NCBI GenBank assembly: GCA_020881915.1
Contig: JAJFPB010000002.1
Coordinates: 6,025,001-6,089,000 of the forward strand
Origin: Paramyrothecium sp. XJ0827
Taxonomy: Eukaryota; Ascomycota; Sordariomycetes; Hypocreales; Stachybotryaceae
Length of the DNA: 64,000 bases
Reading direction: 5' to 3'
Under the pieces are notes generated by a model. The model saw only the letters and a list, made by a program, of their open reading frames with translations, did not search any database and was not told the DNA's origin. A program made the position numbers and the translations under genes. Every line of letters starts with the position of its first letter. Position 1 is the stretch's first letter. This document shows positions 11,808 through 23,617 of this stretch, piece by piece.

Positions 11808-12527
11808 TTATACCTTTGCGGCCGTGTAGACGGCTTCAGTGATGCAACCTAAGGCAACCTCATCTCGCCCTAGCTCGGTGATGACACCACCTTGACCTAA
11901 GCTATTTGAACTGCAGTAGCGATGGGCCGCGGCTAAGCAAGATGGAGTCTGGGCTGCCGCCGGAGAGTTGCAGCCGTTGATTAGCTTGGCAAGCTCAGCA
12001 ATCCTGACAGTGTGATACCATGGGGTTGGAACGCATGCCAAACCAGCAACACCATCTCCTAGCTCTTGAATGATGCCAGCACCACCCTCGCCGATGCTAT
12101 CGCAGTAACGATGAGTAGATGAATAGCAGGCAGCCGTTTGAGTGTTACTGGCTGGGCCAGCGCAATTAGGAATGTCCGGATATGCCACGTCTCCGTACCA
12201 TGTCGCCTTGGCGCAAAGAAAACCGATTTCGTCTGTCCCAACCTCCTGAGGATAAGCTGCCCAGCCCTTGCCATTGAGATAACAAAAACGATGCATCGCA
12301 GCCATACAGGCTGGCGAGCGTGATTCGTGCACGCTGGTGCATCCAGGATGATAAGATCTCAATGGTCGATTTTGACCGTACATCAACTGCTGGCGACCAT
12401 TCTCCCGCTGCCCGCCAAGAGGCTGGTTCTTAACCACACCGCCGATATCTTTTGGTAAGACTAGACCTGCAGATGACAGTAGGGCCAAGAACGCGCCCTT
12501 AATGAACATAGCTGTGAAGAGGTACAT
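11808..12527 (-). CDS. Secreted protein with three tandem four-cysteine repeats
   Basis: This is a single-exon frame of 239 residues. The N-terminus (about residues 1-24, with the hydrophobic run FLALLSSAGLVL) looks like a secretion signal; Met7 is an alternative start. Three repeats follow at about residues 63-113, 122-173 and 186-234. Each has the spacing C-x10/11-C-x7-C-x22-C, an HR(Y/F)C block, a GG(V/A/W)-type turn and a QE(L/V)G or TELG stretch. The twelve cysteines suggest six disulfides. No enzyme motif is seen. It sits alone in a 3-kb GC-normal island between RIP blocks, a common setting for fungal effector genes (inference). I do not recognise a named family; the signal and repeat regularity make a real gene likely. 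Confidence 0.78.
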   Translation of the reverse strand: MYLFTAMFIKGAFLALLSSAGLVLPKDIGGVVKNQPLGGQRENGRQQLMYGQNRPLRSYHPGCTSVHESRSPACMAAMHRFCYLNGKGWAAYPQEVGTDEIGFLCAKATWYGDVAYPDIPNCAGPASNTQTAACYSSTHRYCDSIGEGGAGIIQELGDGVAGLACVPTPWYHTVRIAELAKLINGCNSPAAAQTPSCLAAAHRYCSSNSLGQGGVITELGRDEVALGCITEAVYTAAKV

Positions 12528-14400
12528 ATGAAAGATACGGAGTTGTGCCTAGCAATAGAGTAATCAGAAACGGTGCAAACCATGCGATATTTTCAGTATA
12601 TAATACGGGAGTGCGTACCAAATAGGACTTGAAAAGTAAAAAGTTAGATTATTCTGTGTTCATATTATAACCTCGAATGGATATTCGGACTTTTAGATGT
12701 CTTTCGGGCGGGATAACGAAGTGGCGGACTGGGGAGCTTTTATATAAGGAGACTGTTGGGACCTGATTTGGATATGGCTTCACAACGCCTTCAGTTCACT
12801 CTTCATGTACTAGGATATCCTTTCCTCGCATGCCAGTCACGGACCTTGTAATTGCATAGTCGCTTGACAAAAAAAAGGCATATCATCTTCATGTGTCGTG
12901 CAAAGACATCGCCCCACCTCCACGTTGTTGAGCTCCAAGGCTCCACTGTTTGGTCGATATCGTAGTACATACTGGATGAAGGCTGACATGCAGTAGCGGG
13001 ACATTAGCTCAACACATTCTACGCCTCCTCTCCTCATCGTAAGTTCGTAAAGCTTATATTACCACACCAACTAACCTAGTGGCGAGTCGATGGTTCATGA
13101 TCGAGCTTCGTGGTCTCGCAATACATACTTTATAGGGACTGACTTGCAGTAGTTCAACGTCGAGGCTGGTTTGATCTCAAAGCCGAATTGACGTGCCAAC
13201 TACTGGAGGTCCAGTCCCACCTTAAACGAGACGCCGTGCGATCACGAAGATGTGCCAGCATGGGATGCGGAGGCATGCAGAGGGCTCCAAGCGTGACGAA
13301 TAGAGTACTGTACGGCGCAAATCTGTCACCAACACTATGTCTTACTTTCTTCGGAGTTCAACTCAAGGGTCTAGACCAAAGAAAGACTGTCGATTTCGGA
13401 ATACTCATCGCAATAGCATCGTAAATTCATAATAGCATTCCAACCCTTGTGCCTCGTGTGTGATTTTGAGGTTACGCCATGCATTCCAGTTCTATAGTTT
13501 CTACGCCAGAACTTAATATCAAATTTCTTTCCTACAAATGGGCATCCCGCGGCACCAAGCTCAGGAATAGTGGCGGATCTGGACTAGCTAATAGCGAAGT
13601 GTTGGATCGCAGGGATTGTAAGATGCTTTTTTTTTGTCTTCCCCCGCTTCTTTGGGTGCTTTATAGGGCCTTTATCTGACTAAAGTTGTACTAAATACAT
13701 TCGAGCTTTGTATTTACCTTTCGAGCCGCGAAGTCCTAGTACGTACTGCACTTATGCACAAGGCCTCTGGTCCAACACGAAGTATTGTCAATGGCTTCGG
13801 CGATTTAAGCTTTATAGGCATAGCTAGATTGCTGCTCTGCAACTGATCACTAGGTATACTTAAATTAAGCTTAGGCGTCTTAATACACTCTAAAGTCTAA
13901 AATTAAGCATTTACATTCCCAACGTTAACATCTTATCATCATCGCAACCTCGGATTATTTGTATTACCTGTATTTTAAGTAATAGGTATCGCGGGATTTC
14001 GTAGTTAACAGTTCTTAGCGCTAGCCATGGAAATCACTGGGGCCAAGGTAGCTGTACTTACTTGTACTGTCCCAAAACCACTTAGCGCAGATAAAAGAGC
14101 CAATTCTGGCTGCGATCAAATCACCCCTTGAACAAACGCCAGCTTACGTCCATTTTGTGATATTTAAATTCTCTAAATACCTTCATACCCTTTGCTTATA
14201 AATGCCTACTTCCTTTAGAGCGCTCTATCTTAGATGGTCTTCCTGTTTTAGTAGCTAAGATACTAGTAGTCTAATGGAATCTAAGTTATGTAGTACTAGT
14301 GCACTAGCCCCCGGATTTGGCGGCCAATCCCGTATTATTTAGCGGCAAATAGAGCTACACTAGCAAGGGCCCCTGGTTTCTACGGGCCATTAACCTAGTT
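12528..14400. other. Intergenic island, possible decayed repeat-protein relic
   Basis: No intact gene is found. On the minus strand, 12837-13037 is an open frame containing CVELMSRYC, which shares the C-x7-C and RYC pattern of the neighbouring three-repeat protein. 13100-13180 resembles it again at DNA level (ATACATACT...CTGAC.TGCAGTAG). This may be a decayed paralogue. The rest is unremarkable. Confidence 0.35.
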
Positions 14401-17400
14401 GTTTTTTTATTTATAATTAAAGCACTACTTCTACTTAAAAAATTTTTTTTTAAAAAAAGACCACAAAGAAGGCATTATAAGCTATCTAAGTAATATAATA
14501 GCTATAGGTATATTATAGAAAGCCATGGAATTATTTAGAAATTAAGTTAAAAGAGGCTATATATCTACTTTCCGAATAAGTAGTTGCTTGGGGAGTCAGT
14601 AACCCCCCAAACCCGCTGACTTACTGTCATGCTGCATTTTATAGGTTGCCGAATCTGGCCTATAAAAGGCTTAGATTGATATTAGTAGTACTAAAATAAA
14701 TTAATCTTGATTAGATATTATTACTTGATCTTAAGTTTGCCTTTTCTTTATAGTATATCTATCTTTCCCTTAGCTATATTTAGTAGCCCTTATATTATAT
14801 CTGATATCGAGCGTAATATTTATTATTACTATATTTAAGATTCTAGGTATTAGATCTTCTTATTAAATTATTTTTATTATATTTAAGTCCCTATTTAAAA
14901 TTCTTAAATTTAGATTATTTTAATAAATTTCTTAATACTTTATAAGAGTCCTCCTAAGTACTAAGAATAAAAGATCTATTATTATTAATATTACTAAGGT
15001 TATATAATAAGTTATATAATTAGCTTAATTACTTATAGTAGCTTATATAGACTTTATATAATATATATTATTATATAATAAGAACTTAGTTTAAAATACA
15101 TATTATTAATTAAAATAAGTTAGATTTACCTAATTATTTTCTATAATAATAAGAGCTTTAGGGACTCTAGCTTAAGGCCTAATATTCTAATTCTAGTATT
15201 TAGTCTTATATCTTTTTAAATCTTTTATTTAATTTATTAAATATCTTTCTCTTAGTCTTATTAGATTTTCTTCTCTTATATTAATTAGCTATATTTTAGA
15301 TATAACTTAATTCTTATTACTTAATTAATCCTCCTAGGTACTAAGAATAAAAGACCTATTATTACTACTATTACTAAGGTTATATGACTTATTATATAAT
15401 TAGCTTAATTACCTACACTAGCTTATATAGACTTATATATAATATATATTATTATATAATAAGAACTTGCTTCTTAGGGAATAGATATTATTAATTAGAA
15501 TAAGTTAGATTTACCTAACTATCTCCTATAATAATAAGAGCTTTATCTTATATCTTTTTAAATCTCTTATTTAATTTATTAAATATCTTTCTCTTAGCCT
15601 TATTAGGCTTTCTTCTCTTATATTAATTAGCTATATCTTAGATATAGCTTAGTTTCTACTACTTAGCTAAATTAGTAGTACTTTCCTTTAATTACTAGAT
15701 CTTATTAATAATTAAGCTATTTTTAATATCTTCTTTAGTTATAACTTTAGTTTTCTAACTTTATTAATATATAAAAATAGTCTTATAATCTTTAAGGGTC
15801 TTTATTTATATACTTTAAAGATTCTAGCTTCTTAAGAGATATCTTAAGAATTAGTTATTATAGTAGTCTCTTCTACTATTATTAATATTAGTAATAAATA
15901 GATTTATAGAAGATTTTAACTATAATAAGAGTATAAGTAGATTTTTATATTACTATTCTTTAAGTAAATAACTTTACTATTATAATTTAATTTTATTTTA
16001 TTAAGGCTAGGTAATATATATTACTATAGAACTTATATTAATTTTAGCTTTATTACTAATATTACTATAGTTATAGCTATAAGATCTTAGTAATAAAGTA
16101 ATATCTTAATAGCTTTATTAAGTTCCTATTAAAATAAATAACTTAAGTCTTATAAGTACCTATAGTATATTATATATCTTTATTATTAATTTTATTATTA
16201 TTATATCTAAGGTTCTAGGTATTAGATTTTCTTATTAAATTATTTTTATTATATTTAGATCCCTATTTAAGATTCTTAAATTTAGTTATTTTAATAAATT
16301 TCTTAATATTTTATAAGAAAGCTTTTTTTATTTTTATAAATATTTATTATAGAAATATAAATCTTAATATAATATAATATAATTTTCTTAATTATTTAAT
16401 TTAAAATTTTATAAATTTTATTTACTTTCTTATTATATACTTCTAAATTATAGTATTAAAGTAATATTATATTCTTTAAAACCTTTTTATTATTTTCTTA
16501 AAAATTAAAATAACTTTTTATAGCTTATTATTTTATTATAAAACTTACTAATATTAAATATTTCTTAATTTATTATTATAAATATTAAAAGCCATATAAT
16601 ATAGCTAGCTACTATATTAGTAACCTTCTTAGTAAGAGAACCAGGGGATCTACTACTATAAAGATCATAGGTTTAATTCCTACCTATAGTACCTATTTTT
16701 CTTAAGAAAAAGCCCTTTTCTTTAGAAAATAATAAAGCTACTATTATTAGGACCTACTTTATAAGTAATACCCTATTATTATTCCTTTATTACCTAAATC
16801 TATAGATATTTTTCTTCTTATATAGATTAATTAAGGGTTTTCCTTAATAAAGGGCCTTATAGAGGGCTCTATAGGTCTAAGGATTATTATATTACTAAGT
16901 ATATTATTTAGGAGATCTCTCTATAGTTTATAGTTATAGAAGGTACCTTATAAAAAATCCTATAACTCTATAAATATTAAAAAATCTATAGTTTTCTTAG
17001 TTCTTATTAATATTTTTTTATTAAATTTCTTTAAATTATTAAAGTAAGTAAAATAATATATTTTTTTAGTAATAATCTTTATATTATATACTTATTTAAA
17101 AATATTCTAGTTTTTAAAATAATTAAGAAAGTAGATCTTTATACTTATATTTAAAAATATAATTATTATTATTAATTCTTTTAAATAAGATTTATTTTTA
17201 TTAAATATAATTTAATTATATAAATATAACTACTTTAATATAATATAACTTTAAGACTTTTAATTATTACATTATAGAAATTATAAAATACTTAAATTAT
17301 TTTTACTTTATTTCTTTAAGTACTTTATAAGATCTTTATTTAATTAAAATTATATTAAATATATTTAAGTTTTATATTTACCTTTTAAGCTATAAAGTCC

Positions 17401-17420
17401 TAGTACATACTACACTTATA
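14400..17420. repeat. Second RIP-mutated repeat block
   Basis: No gene survives in this A+T-rich block, where CA and TG are nearly absent. Internal structure is visible: 14945-15325 is repeated in tandem at 15325-15667 (both contain CTAAGAATAAAAGA and the block TTTATTAAATATCTTTCTCTTAG). 14830-14945 recurs at 16205-16320. 16590-16972 is an inverted copy of 22690-23065. A short unmutated stretch at 14585-14645 (CTTGGGGAGTCAGTAACCCC) interrupts it. Confidence 0.75.
16590..16972 (+). repeat. Dispersed repeat with a tRNA-like head (SINE candidate)
   Basis: This copy is inverted relative to 22690-23065. At its left end a tRNA-like segment (about 16610-16695) shows an A-box-like TAGCTACTATATTAGTAA, an anticodon-arm-like hairpin (ATCT...AGAT) and a B-box-like GGTTTAATTCC within the small stem TAGG-TTTAATT-CCTA. 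A tRNA-derived SINE is the simplest reading. It is too mutated to be a functional tRNA. Confidence 0.5.
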
Positions 17421-18051
17421 TATAGGGCCTCTAGTCTAATAACTAGTATAAGGCTACAGCTAACATTACCGGTTATGGCTCGAGTGTCAAAACCTTCTTG
17501 TAGCATATTGAGGATTAGAGTACAATCCATAGGATCCAAGGCGGGCGCCATGGTTAGTTATATAGAAAGGCTTCTTTTAAATCTAGGGAGAAAGAAGAGG
17601 AAAAACAGGAGGAAGCAGACAAGTGGGCGATGCATTTGTCCCCTTAGCTACCTCCATTTCTGCGGTTAACTCACTCTATTACCTTGAATGACCAGCGGTA
17701 CTTGCTTGGTACGTAACCCTCTAGCGAGGTACAAAGACTAGAACTAGTCCCACGTTTTGTACTAAAATTAGCTAAGAGAACCCGCGACACCCTTTCCTCA
17801 AAGCACGGGGTATCTCTCTCTCTTTGTATAATATCTAGCTAAAAGGTCGTGGCCATATAGTTTGAATAATGAAGCCACATAATACGGATATGACCCCATG
17901 GCATAGGCTTCCTGTATCATAGAGGCTATGTAATTGGTGAAGTTTTGCATCCCTTTTGTGGAGGTTGTCCGATAGATTATAAGTAAACTGTAGTGATCAC
18001 GTTCGCTCCGTGACCGCCTTTCTCTGATGGGACCTTAAATTCGCCAAGATA
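17421..18051. other. Intergenic DNA upstream of the minisatellite gene
   Basis: Base composition returns to normal at about 17,420. A short open frame at 17475-17669 has no recognisable content. The segment just before 18052 presumably holds the promoter of the next gene, but I see no clear element. Confidence 0.4.
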
Positions 18052-19002
18052 ATGGAGGTTGACACTTCCTCTGTCAGCGTTAGTAGCCTTAAATCTTTTG
18101 ACTCATGGGTTGAAGCCTACAGAAATCTTGCAGCTAAGGAGCTTGCATCTTTCAACCCTGGCACTGTCGATGCTCATACCGTGCTTTGTCAGAGGCTCAA
18201 CAGCGCTGCAATCTCGCTCATTAGCCGGCAAAAGGCAGAGTTACGCAACTGCGACGCTTACACCTCAAACAAAATCGCAGCAACTCTGGCTGGTAGCATT
18301 CCGTTCGCCCGAATCTGGATGACGAGGCAGCTAGGCAAGGACTTCGCGAGGACAACACTGCAGTCTTTCGGCTTAGGTGACCCAGACAGGCTGAAAGAAT
18401 ACCAAAAGTCATTCCAACGCGTCCATAACTCCAAGACAAAGATGGTCGTTGCAATGACGTGTACAGCAGCTGCGATCACGGTCGAGGAGATCCTACATGA
18501 TATGGCTGTGGAGGCCGGGGTTGAGTTCGTTCACATCCAACCTGTCTATGGGCAGATTATCTCCATGGGAAGAGGGTATCATTCAATGCGCCAAAAAATG
18601 CTCAGGATTATAGACATGGCCGCTTCAAATGCTGTAGCGGTACACCAGAGTGTAATAATCCCAAGTGTCGTCAATTCGCTCTTGTGCGGCGGCACTGGTG
18701 TGAACCGTCACTCAACCAAACACGCTCCATTGGGCCCTACAAGTGGACAGGATGTTCCATCGGGGGCTACAGGTGGACAAGGTGCTCCATTGGGGACTAT
18801 TAGTGGGCAAGGTGTTCCATCGGGGATTATTAGTGGACAAGGTGCTCCATTGGGGACTATTAGTGGGCAAGGTGTTCCATCGGGGACTATTAGTGGACAA
18901 GGTGTTTGCGTTCTCATCTGGTTACTCCTTTGCATAACCTGTATATATACATCCCTGCATTTGCTACTGGTTGGCCTAATTAATGGACCGGAAATGGACT
19001 AA
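18052..19002 (+). CDS. Unrecognised protein with decapeptide repeat stalk and C-terminal membrane segment
   Basis: The frame encodes 316 residues without introns. Residues 1 to about 220 form a globular-looking, helix-rich region of unknown family. Residues about 224-283 are six decapeptides of the type GAPLGTISGQ / GVPSGTISGQ, encoded by a 30-bp minisatellite at 18721-18900. They are followed by a hydrophobic stretch (VCVLIWLLLCITCIY...LLLVGLI, about 284-310) that looks like one transmembrane helix, and a six-residue tail. There is no signal peptide, so a tail-anchored topology is possible. An alternative is that the repeat and hydrophobic part lie beyond an unnoticed splice site. The gene is isolated between two RIP blocks. 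Confidence 0.55.
   Translation: MEVDTSSVSVSSLKSFDSWVEAYRNLAAKELASFNPGTVDAHTVLCQRLNSAAISLISRQKAELRNCDAYTSNKIAATLAGSIPFARIWMTRQLGKDFARTTLQSFGLGDPDRLKEYQKSFQRVHNSKTKMVVAMTCTAAAITVEEILHDMAVEAGVEFVHIQPVYGQIISMGRGYHSMRQKMLRIIDMAASNAVAVHQSVIIPSVVNSLLCGGTGVNRHSTKHAPLGPTSGQDVPSGATGGQGAPLGTISGQGVPSGIISGQGAPLGTISGQGVPSGTISGQGVCVLIWLLLCITCIYTSLHLLLVGLINGPEMD
18721..18900 (+). repeat. 30-bp coding minisatellite, six units
   Basis: Six head-to-tail 30-bp units alternate between two types (GGTGCTCCATTGGGG... and GGTGTTCCATCGGGG...), giving a 60-bp higher-order period. The first two units are diverged and the last four nearly identical. The unit length keeps the reading frame, so copy-number changes would not disrupt the protein. 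Confidence 0.92.
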
Positions 19003-19416
19003 TGACGGGAGAACAAAGTCAGGATCAATCGAACCGCAGAACGGACGCTCGCTCGAACATGGTGAGCAAAGTGGTGCCTCTAGTTAATCTCACCCTGCAT
19101 TCTAAATTAAATATTAAACCTCCCCAGTATAACTACCTACATAAAAAGCTTCTCTGCTTTCTCCCATTAGCCCTATTCTAATTATTAATACTAGATTAGC
19201 TATAGTTATCTACGTAGAGAGATCTGCTTTGAGTTTTATATAATATTATAGGGTAGTATTAAGTATTAATAGCTTTAGTTATTATCTCTTATATTAGAAC
19301 TACTTAAGTCTAGATTATAGTTAATAGTATTATTATAACTTAAAAGTAATAAGCTTAATTTAGTAATATATAATAACTAATAAAGCTAGATCTTTATAGA
19401 AAATAAAAGGGCTATA
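19003..19416. other. Gene-free transition into the third RIP block
   Basis: Composition falls to A+T-rich after about 19,090. No coding sequence is seen. The last five bases, 19412-19416 (CTATA), are the left target duplication of the inverted solo LTR. Confidence 0.5.
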
Positions 19417-20024
19417 TATAATAACCGGGCCTGGACCTAAGTATAAGGTAAGTAACTTTTATAGTTTATTATTTTAATATAAAAAATAGGATTCCTTCTT
19501 AAAGTAATAGATTCCTTATTACTAATTTATAAAACTTCTTCTCTAGAAGCTAATTAAAGAATATCTTAGAAATTATATATTATTAATAGCTAGTAGATTC
19601 TTCTTTAAATATAATATATAGAATCTTTTATTTATATATATAGTTCTTTTTCTTAGAGTATATAGAAAAGTACTTTCTAAATTATAATATATAATATTTC
19701 TAGAAATATTATAAAAAATAATCTCTTTTAGTAATATTTCTATACTTCTAGTTTTATTTATAGAAATCTTCTTTTATATAAATTCCTATTTTAATTAAAT
19801 ATTTTCTTATTTCTATTTTTTTATTTCTAATTTCTTATTTCTAGTTCTTCTTTTATATTAGTATTTTACTTAGGTTAATATATTAGAGATTAGTTTATAG
19901 GTTATATTAGTAGTATAGGGGCTAGTTTATTCTAAGACTAGTAGTCTAAGGCTAGTATAATATTTATATATTATATTATATAATATTCTATAGCTTAGTT
20001 ATAATCTAGGGTTAGATTATAATA
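19417..20024 (-). repeat. Inverted solo LTR with TSD CTATA
   Basis: A 608-bp reverse-complement copy of the variant LTR at 10057-10663 starts TATAATAACCGGGCC and ends GGTTAGATTATAATA. CTATA flanks it on both sides (19412-19416, 20025-20029). It is RIP-mutated throughout. Confidence 0.88.
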
Positions 20025-22689
20025 CTATATTAGATCTAATATTAAAGATTCTTAATTCTCTTTAATATTTATTCTAAGTAAAGATATTTATAAAATAGAT
20101 TTTACTAATAAAATAAAGATCTCTTTTTTTTAATAGAATCTTATATATATTTTAGAGAAATCCTAATATAATAAGCTAAATTATTATATACTTCTTAAAA
20201 ACTAAGAAATTAAAGATATTCTTATATATTAAACCCTACTATTAAAAAAGATAAGTTAAGAAGCCTAGTACTATACTAGATATAGTACCTTAGGCCTTAA
20301 CCCTTATAAGACCCCTAGGATCCTAGCTTAGTTAGCTAAATCCCCCTATATCTAGGAGGAATCTAGCTCCCTTAAATAGCTAGAGGAAATAAGCTTCTAT
20401 ATAATTATAGATCTAATTCTTAATATAATAAGTAGTAGTAATTATAATTAATTTAAGTAATTATTAGTTATATAAATATAGTAATTAGTAGCTTTAATTA
20501 ATAAGAAATCTATTTTTTATTAGGCCTAATAAAATAACCTTACTTCCTAGAATAACTAGCTAATTTATTAATCTTATAATATATTTATAATTTCTAGGCT
20601 CTAGAGATTATTTTACTTAATTTAGTAATTAAATATTTAATTCTTTAAATTTTCTTAATTCTTTAAATCTTTTTTTAATTTTCCTAATTTAATTAATAAT
20701 AGCTATTTATTATAATAATTATTTAATTAATTATTTAATTAAATAACTAAATAATTAATTTATTAATTTTTAATTTTCTTTTTAATTTTTTAATTTTAAT
20801 TTAATTAATTTAATTTAATAAATTATTTATTTAAATAATATAAAATAACTTATATATAAGCTCTTTATTAAAGAAATTAAATTTAATAGATTTATTAAAT
20901 CTATAATTAATTTCTTTTTTTAAGAAATTAGCTTTTTTATATTTTTATTAAAATAATAATTATTATTAATAATTACTAATTTCTATATTTTAAAGTAATT
21001 AATAAATTTAAAAATTATAAATCTTAAGGCCCTAAGATCTTTAAATCTCTTAAGATTTTCTTATTTTATTAATTTAAGATCTTTAGTTCTTATTTTTAAA
21101 GATCTTATAAAATTAATTATAATAACTTAATTATTTTATTTAATTAATTTAATATATAATCTTTTAAAATAAAAAGCTCTAATTTTTATTTATTTTTTAT
21201 TTAAAATTAAATTAAATAATAATTTAATTTATAATTTTAATAATTATTGTTATAATTATTATATTTTTAATAACTTTTATATTTTTAATTCTTATAAATT
21301 TAATTAATTAAAAAAATATTAAGAATTTATTTAATAATTTTAATAGCTATAATCCTAATAACTATAATTTTAATAATTATAGTTCTAAGGCTTTAAGTAT
21401 TATTACTATTAAATCTAAAAATAATTTTATTAATTTTATTAATTATTTTATATTTCTTTTATTAGAAATATAAGTATTTATTATAAGATCTTAAAAGAAA
21501 TAAATATAAAAAAAAGAAACTATTTGTAATTACTTTCCTAATATCTCTAATAGCTATAACTTTAATAGCTATAATAGCTATAGTTCTAATAGCTTTATTT
21601 TCTCTAGTATTACTAATATTTCTAATATTTCTACTAGTTATAGATCTATTACTTTTAGTATTACTAATATCTCTAATATTCCTATTAATTATAAATCTAT
21701 TACTTCTAGTATTACTAATATCTCTAATAGCCCTACTATTTATAACTCTAATAGTTATAGCCCTAATAGCTATAGCCCTACTAGTTATAATCCTAATAGC
21801 TATATTTCTAATAGCTATAGCTTTAATAAATATAATAGCTATAGCTCTAATAATTATAATAGCTATAGTAATAATAGCTAAGGAGATCTAAAAGTAAGAT
21901 CTTTTTTTTATATAAGTAATACTTATTATATTAAATATAGTATCTTAGGTCTTAATTCTTATAAGATCTCTAGAACTTTAGTTTAATTAATTAAATTTTC
22001 TTATATTTAAAAGAAATTTAATTTCTTTAGATAATTAGAGAAAATAAGTTTTTATATAATTATAGATCTAATTCTTAATATAATAAGTAGTAATAATTAT
22101 AATTAATTTAATTAATTATTAGTTATATAAATATAATAATTAATAGCTTTTATTAATAAAAAATCTATTTCTTTTATTAAATCTAATAAAATAATTTTAT
22201 AATATATTTATAATCTCTAGACTCTAAAGATTATTTTACTTAATTTAGTAATTAAATATTTAATTTTTTAGATTTTTTTAATTCTTTAGATTTTTTTAAT
22301 TCTTTAGATTTTTTTAATTTTCTTAATTTAGCTAATAATAGCTATTTATTATAATAATTATTTAATCTTTTTTTTTTTTAAAAAAAAAGGTTTAATTTTT
22401 TTTTAATTTTTCTAATTTTAATTTAATTAATTTAATTAATTATTTATTTAAATAATATAAAATAGATTATATGTAGGCTCTTTATTAAAGAAATTAAATT
22501 TATTAAATTTATTAAATTTATAATTAATTCTTTTTCTTAAAGAATTAATTTTTTATATTTTAAAATAATTAATAAATTTCAAGATTATAGATCTTAAGGC
22601 CCTAAGATCTTTAAATTTCTTAAGATCTTTTTATTTTATTAACTTAAGATCTTTAATTCTTATTTTTAAAGATCTTATAAAATTAATTA
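20025..22689. repeat. RIP-mutated direct repeats and A+T minisatellite
   Basis: No gene is seen. 20265-21130 and 21905-22690 are direct copies of one repeat (both contain TTAATATAATAAGTAGTA and end in AAAGATCTTATAAAATTAATTATA). Between them, 21530-21890 is a degenerate minisatellite of AATAGCTATAG-like and AATATCTCTAATATTCC-like units, the same array type as 10710-10862. Copies of the 10880-11160 repeat precede each tract. Confidence 0.7.
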
Positions 22690-23065
22690 TAGAGTTATAG
22701 GATTTATAAGGTACCTTCTATAATTAAAAACTATAAGTAAATATTCTTAATAACTTACTTAGTAATTTAGTAATTTTTAGACCTATAGAGTTCTCTATAA
22801 GGCCCTCTATTAAGAAAAAACCTTAATTAATCTATATAAGAAAAAAAATACCTATAGATTTAGGTAATATAGTAATAATAATAGAATATAATCTATAAAG
22901 TAGGCCTAGTAATAATAGCTTTATTATTTTCTAAGAAAAGGGCTTTTCTTTAAGAAAAATAGATACTATAGGTAGGAATTAAATCTATAATCTTTATAGT
23001 AGAGGACCTATAGTTTATATAATAATAAGATTACTAATATAGTAGCTAGTTATATTATATAACTA
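22690..23065 (-). repeat. Second copy of the tRNA-like-headed dispersed repeat
   Basis: This is the reverse complement of 16590-16972. In this copy the B-box-like motif reads GATTTAATTCC (RIP G-to-A), and the A-box-like CTAGCTACTATATTAGTAA is conserved. Confidence 0.55.
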
Positions 23066-23617
23066 TAATAATATATAAATAAAAATCCTAATAGAATATA
23101 AAAAAATTTATAACTTCTTTAGATTTACTAATTATTACTAATAATTTATTAAGAACTTTAATAAAATTATAGTACTATTAATTAATTTTATAAAAAAAAT
23201 AAAAATTTAATAAAAATAAAAATAAAAGAGTATAAGAAATATTTAAAGATATTAAAAGACTTATTATTAAAGAACTAATTTTTATTATATTTAATTTTAA
23301 TAAAGTAATTAAATTAGAAACTAATATATTAGACTTTATATTTAGTACTACTATTAAATAATAAAATAAAAATAAAATACTAAAATTTATAGTATTTTAA
23401 TTAAAAAAGCTTAGTAAATTCAGAGTCCACAGTACAAACTTGATTTCTTGCGAGAACACACAATGTACAATGTTAAGATATGACGCACGTGATTGCAATT
23501 ATCTGCGAGTGATGGCCAACGAGGTGAGACTTCTTGTAGTGGAGTTGCATGCTACGGTTTCTGCAGTATGTACAATCCCTGAAAGATATGAGATGTACGT
23601 AACAGCTTCTGCGCCCA
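23066..23617. other. Right edge of RIP block and 3' flank of the hydrolase gene
   Basis: RIP-type sequence continues to about 23,418 and then switches within a few tens of bases to normal composition. The next gene ends only about 200 bp later. No coding sequence is seen. Confidence 0.6.

Noticed and set aside
16610..16695. tRNA gene
   Set aside because: A- and B-box-like motifs are present, but the acceptor stem and several paired positions do not close. Two inverted RIP-mutated copies point to a SINE-like repeat.
18721..18900. Regular 30-bp repeats considered as a CRISPR-like array
   Set aside because: Units are head to tail without spacers, lie in a coding frame, and the organism is a eukaryote.
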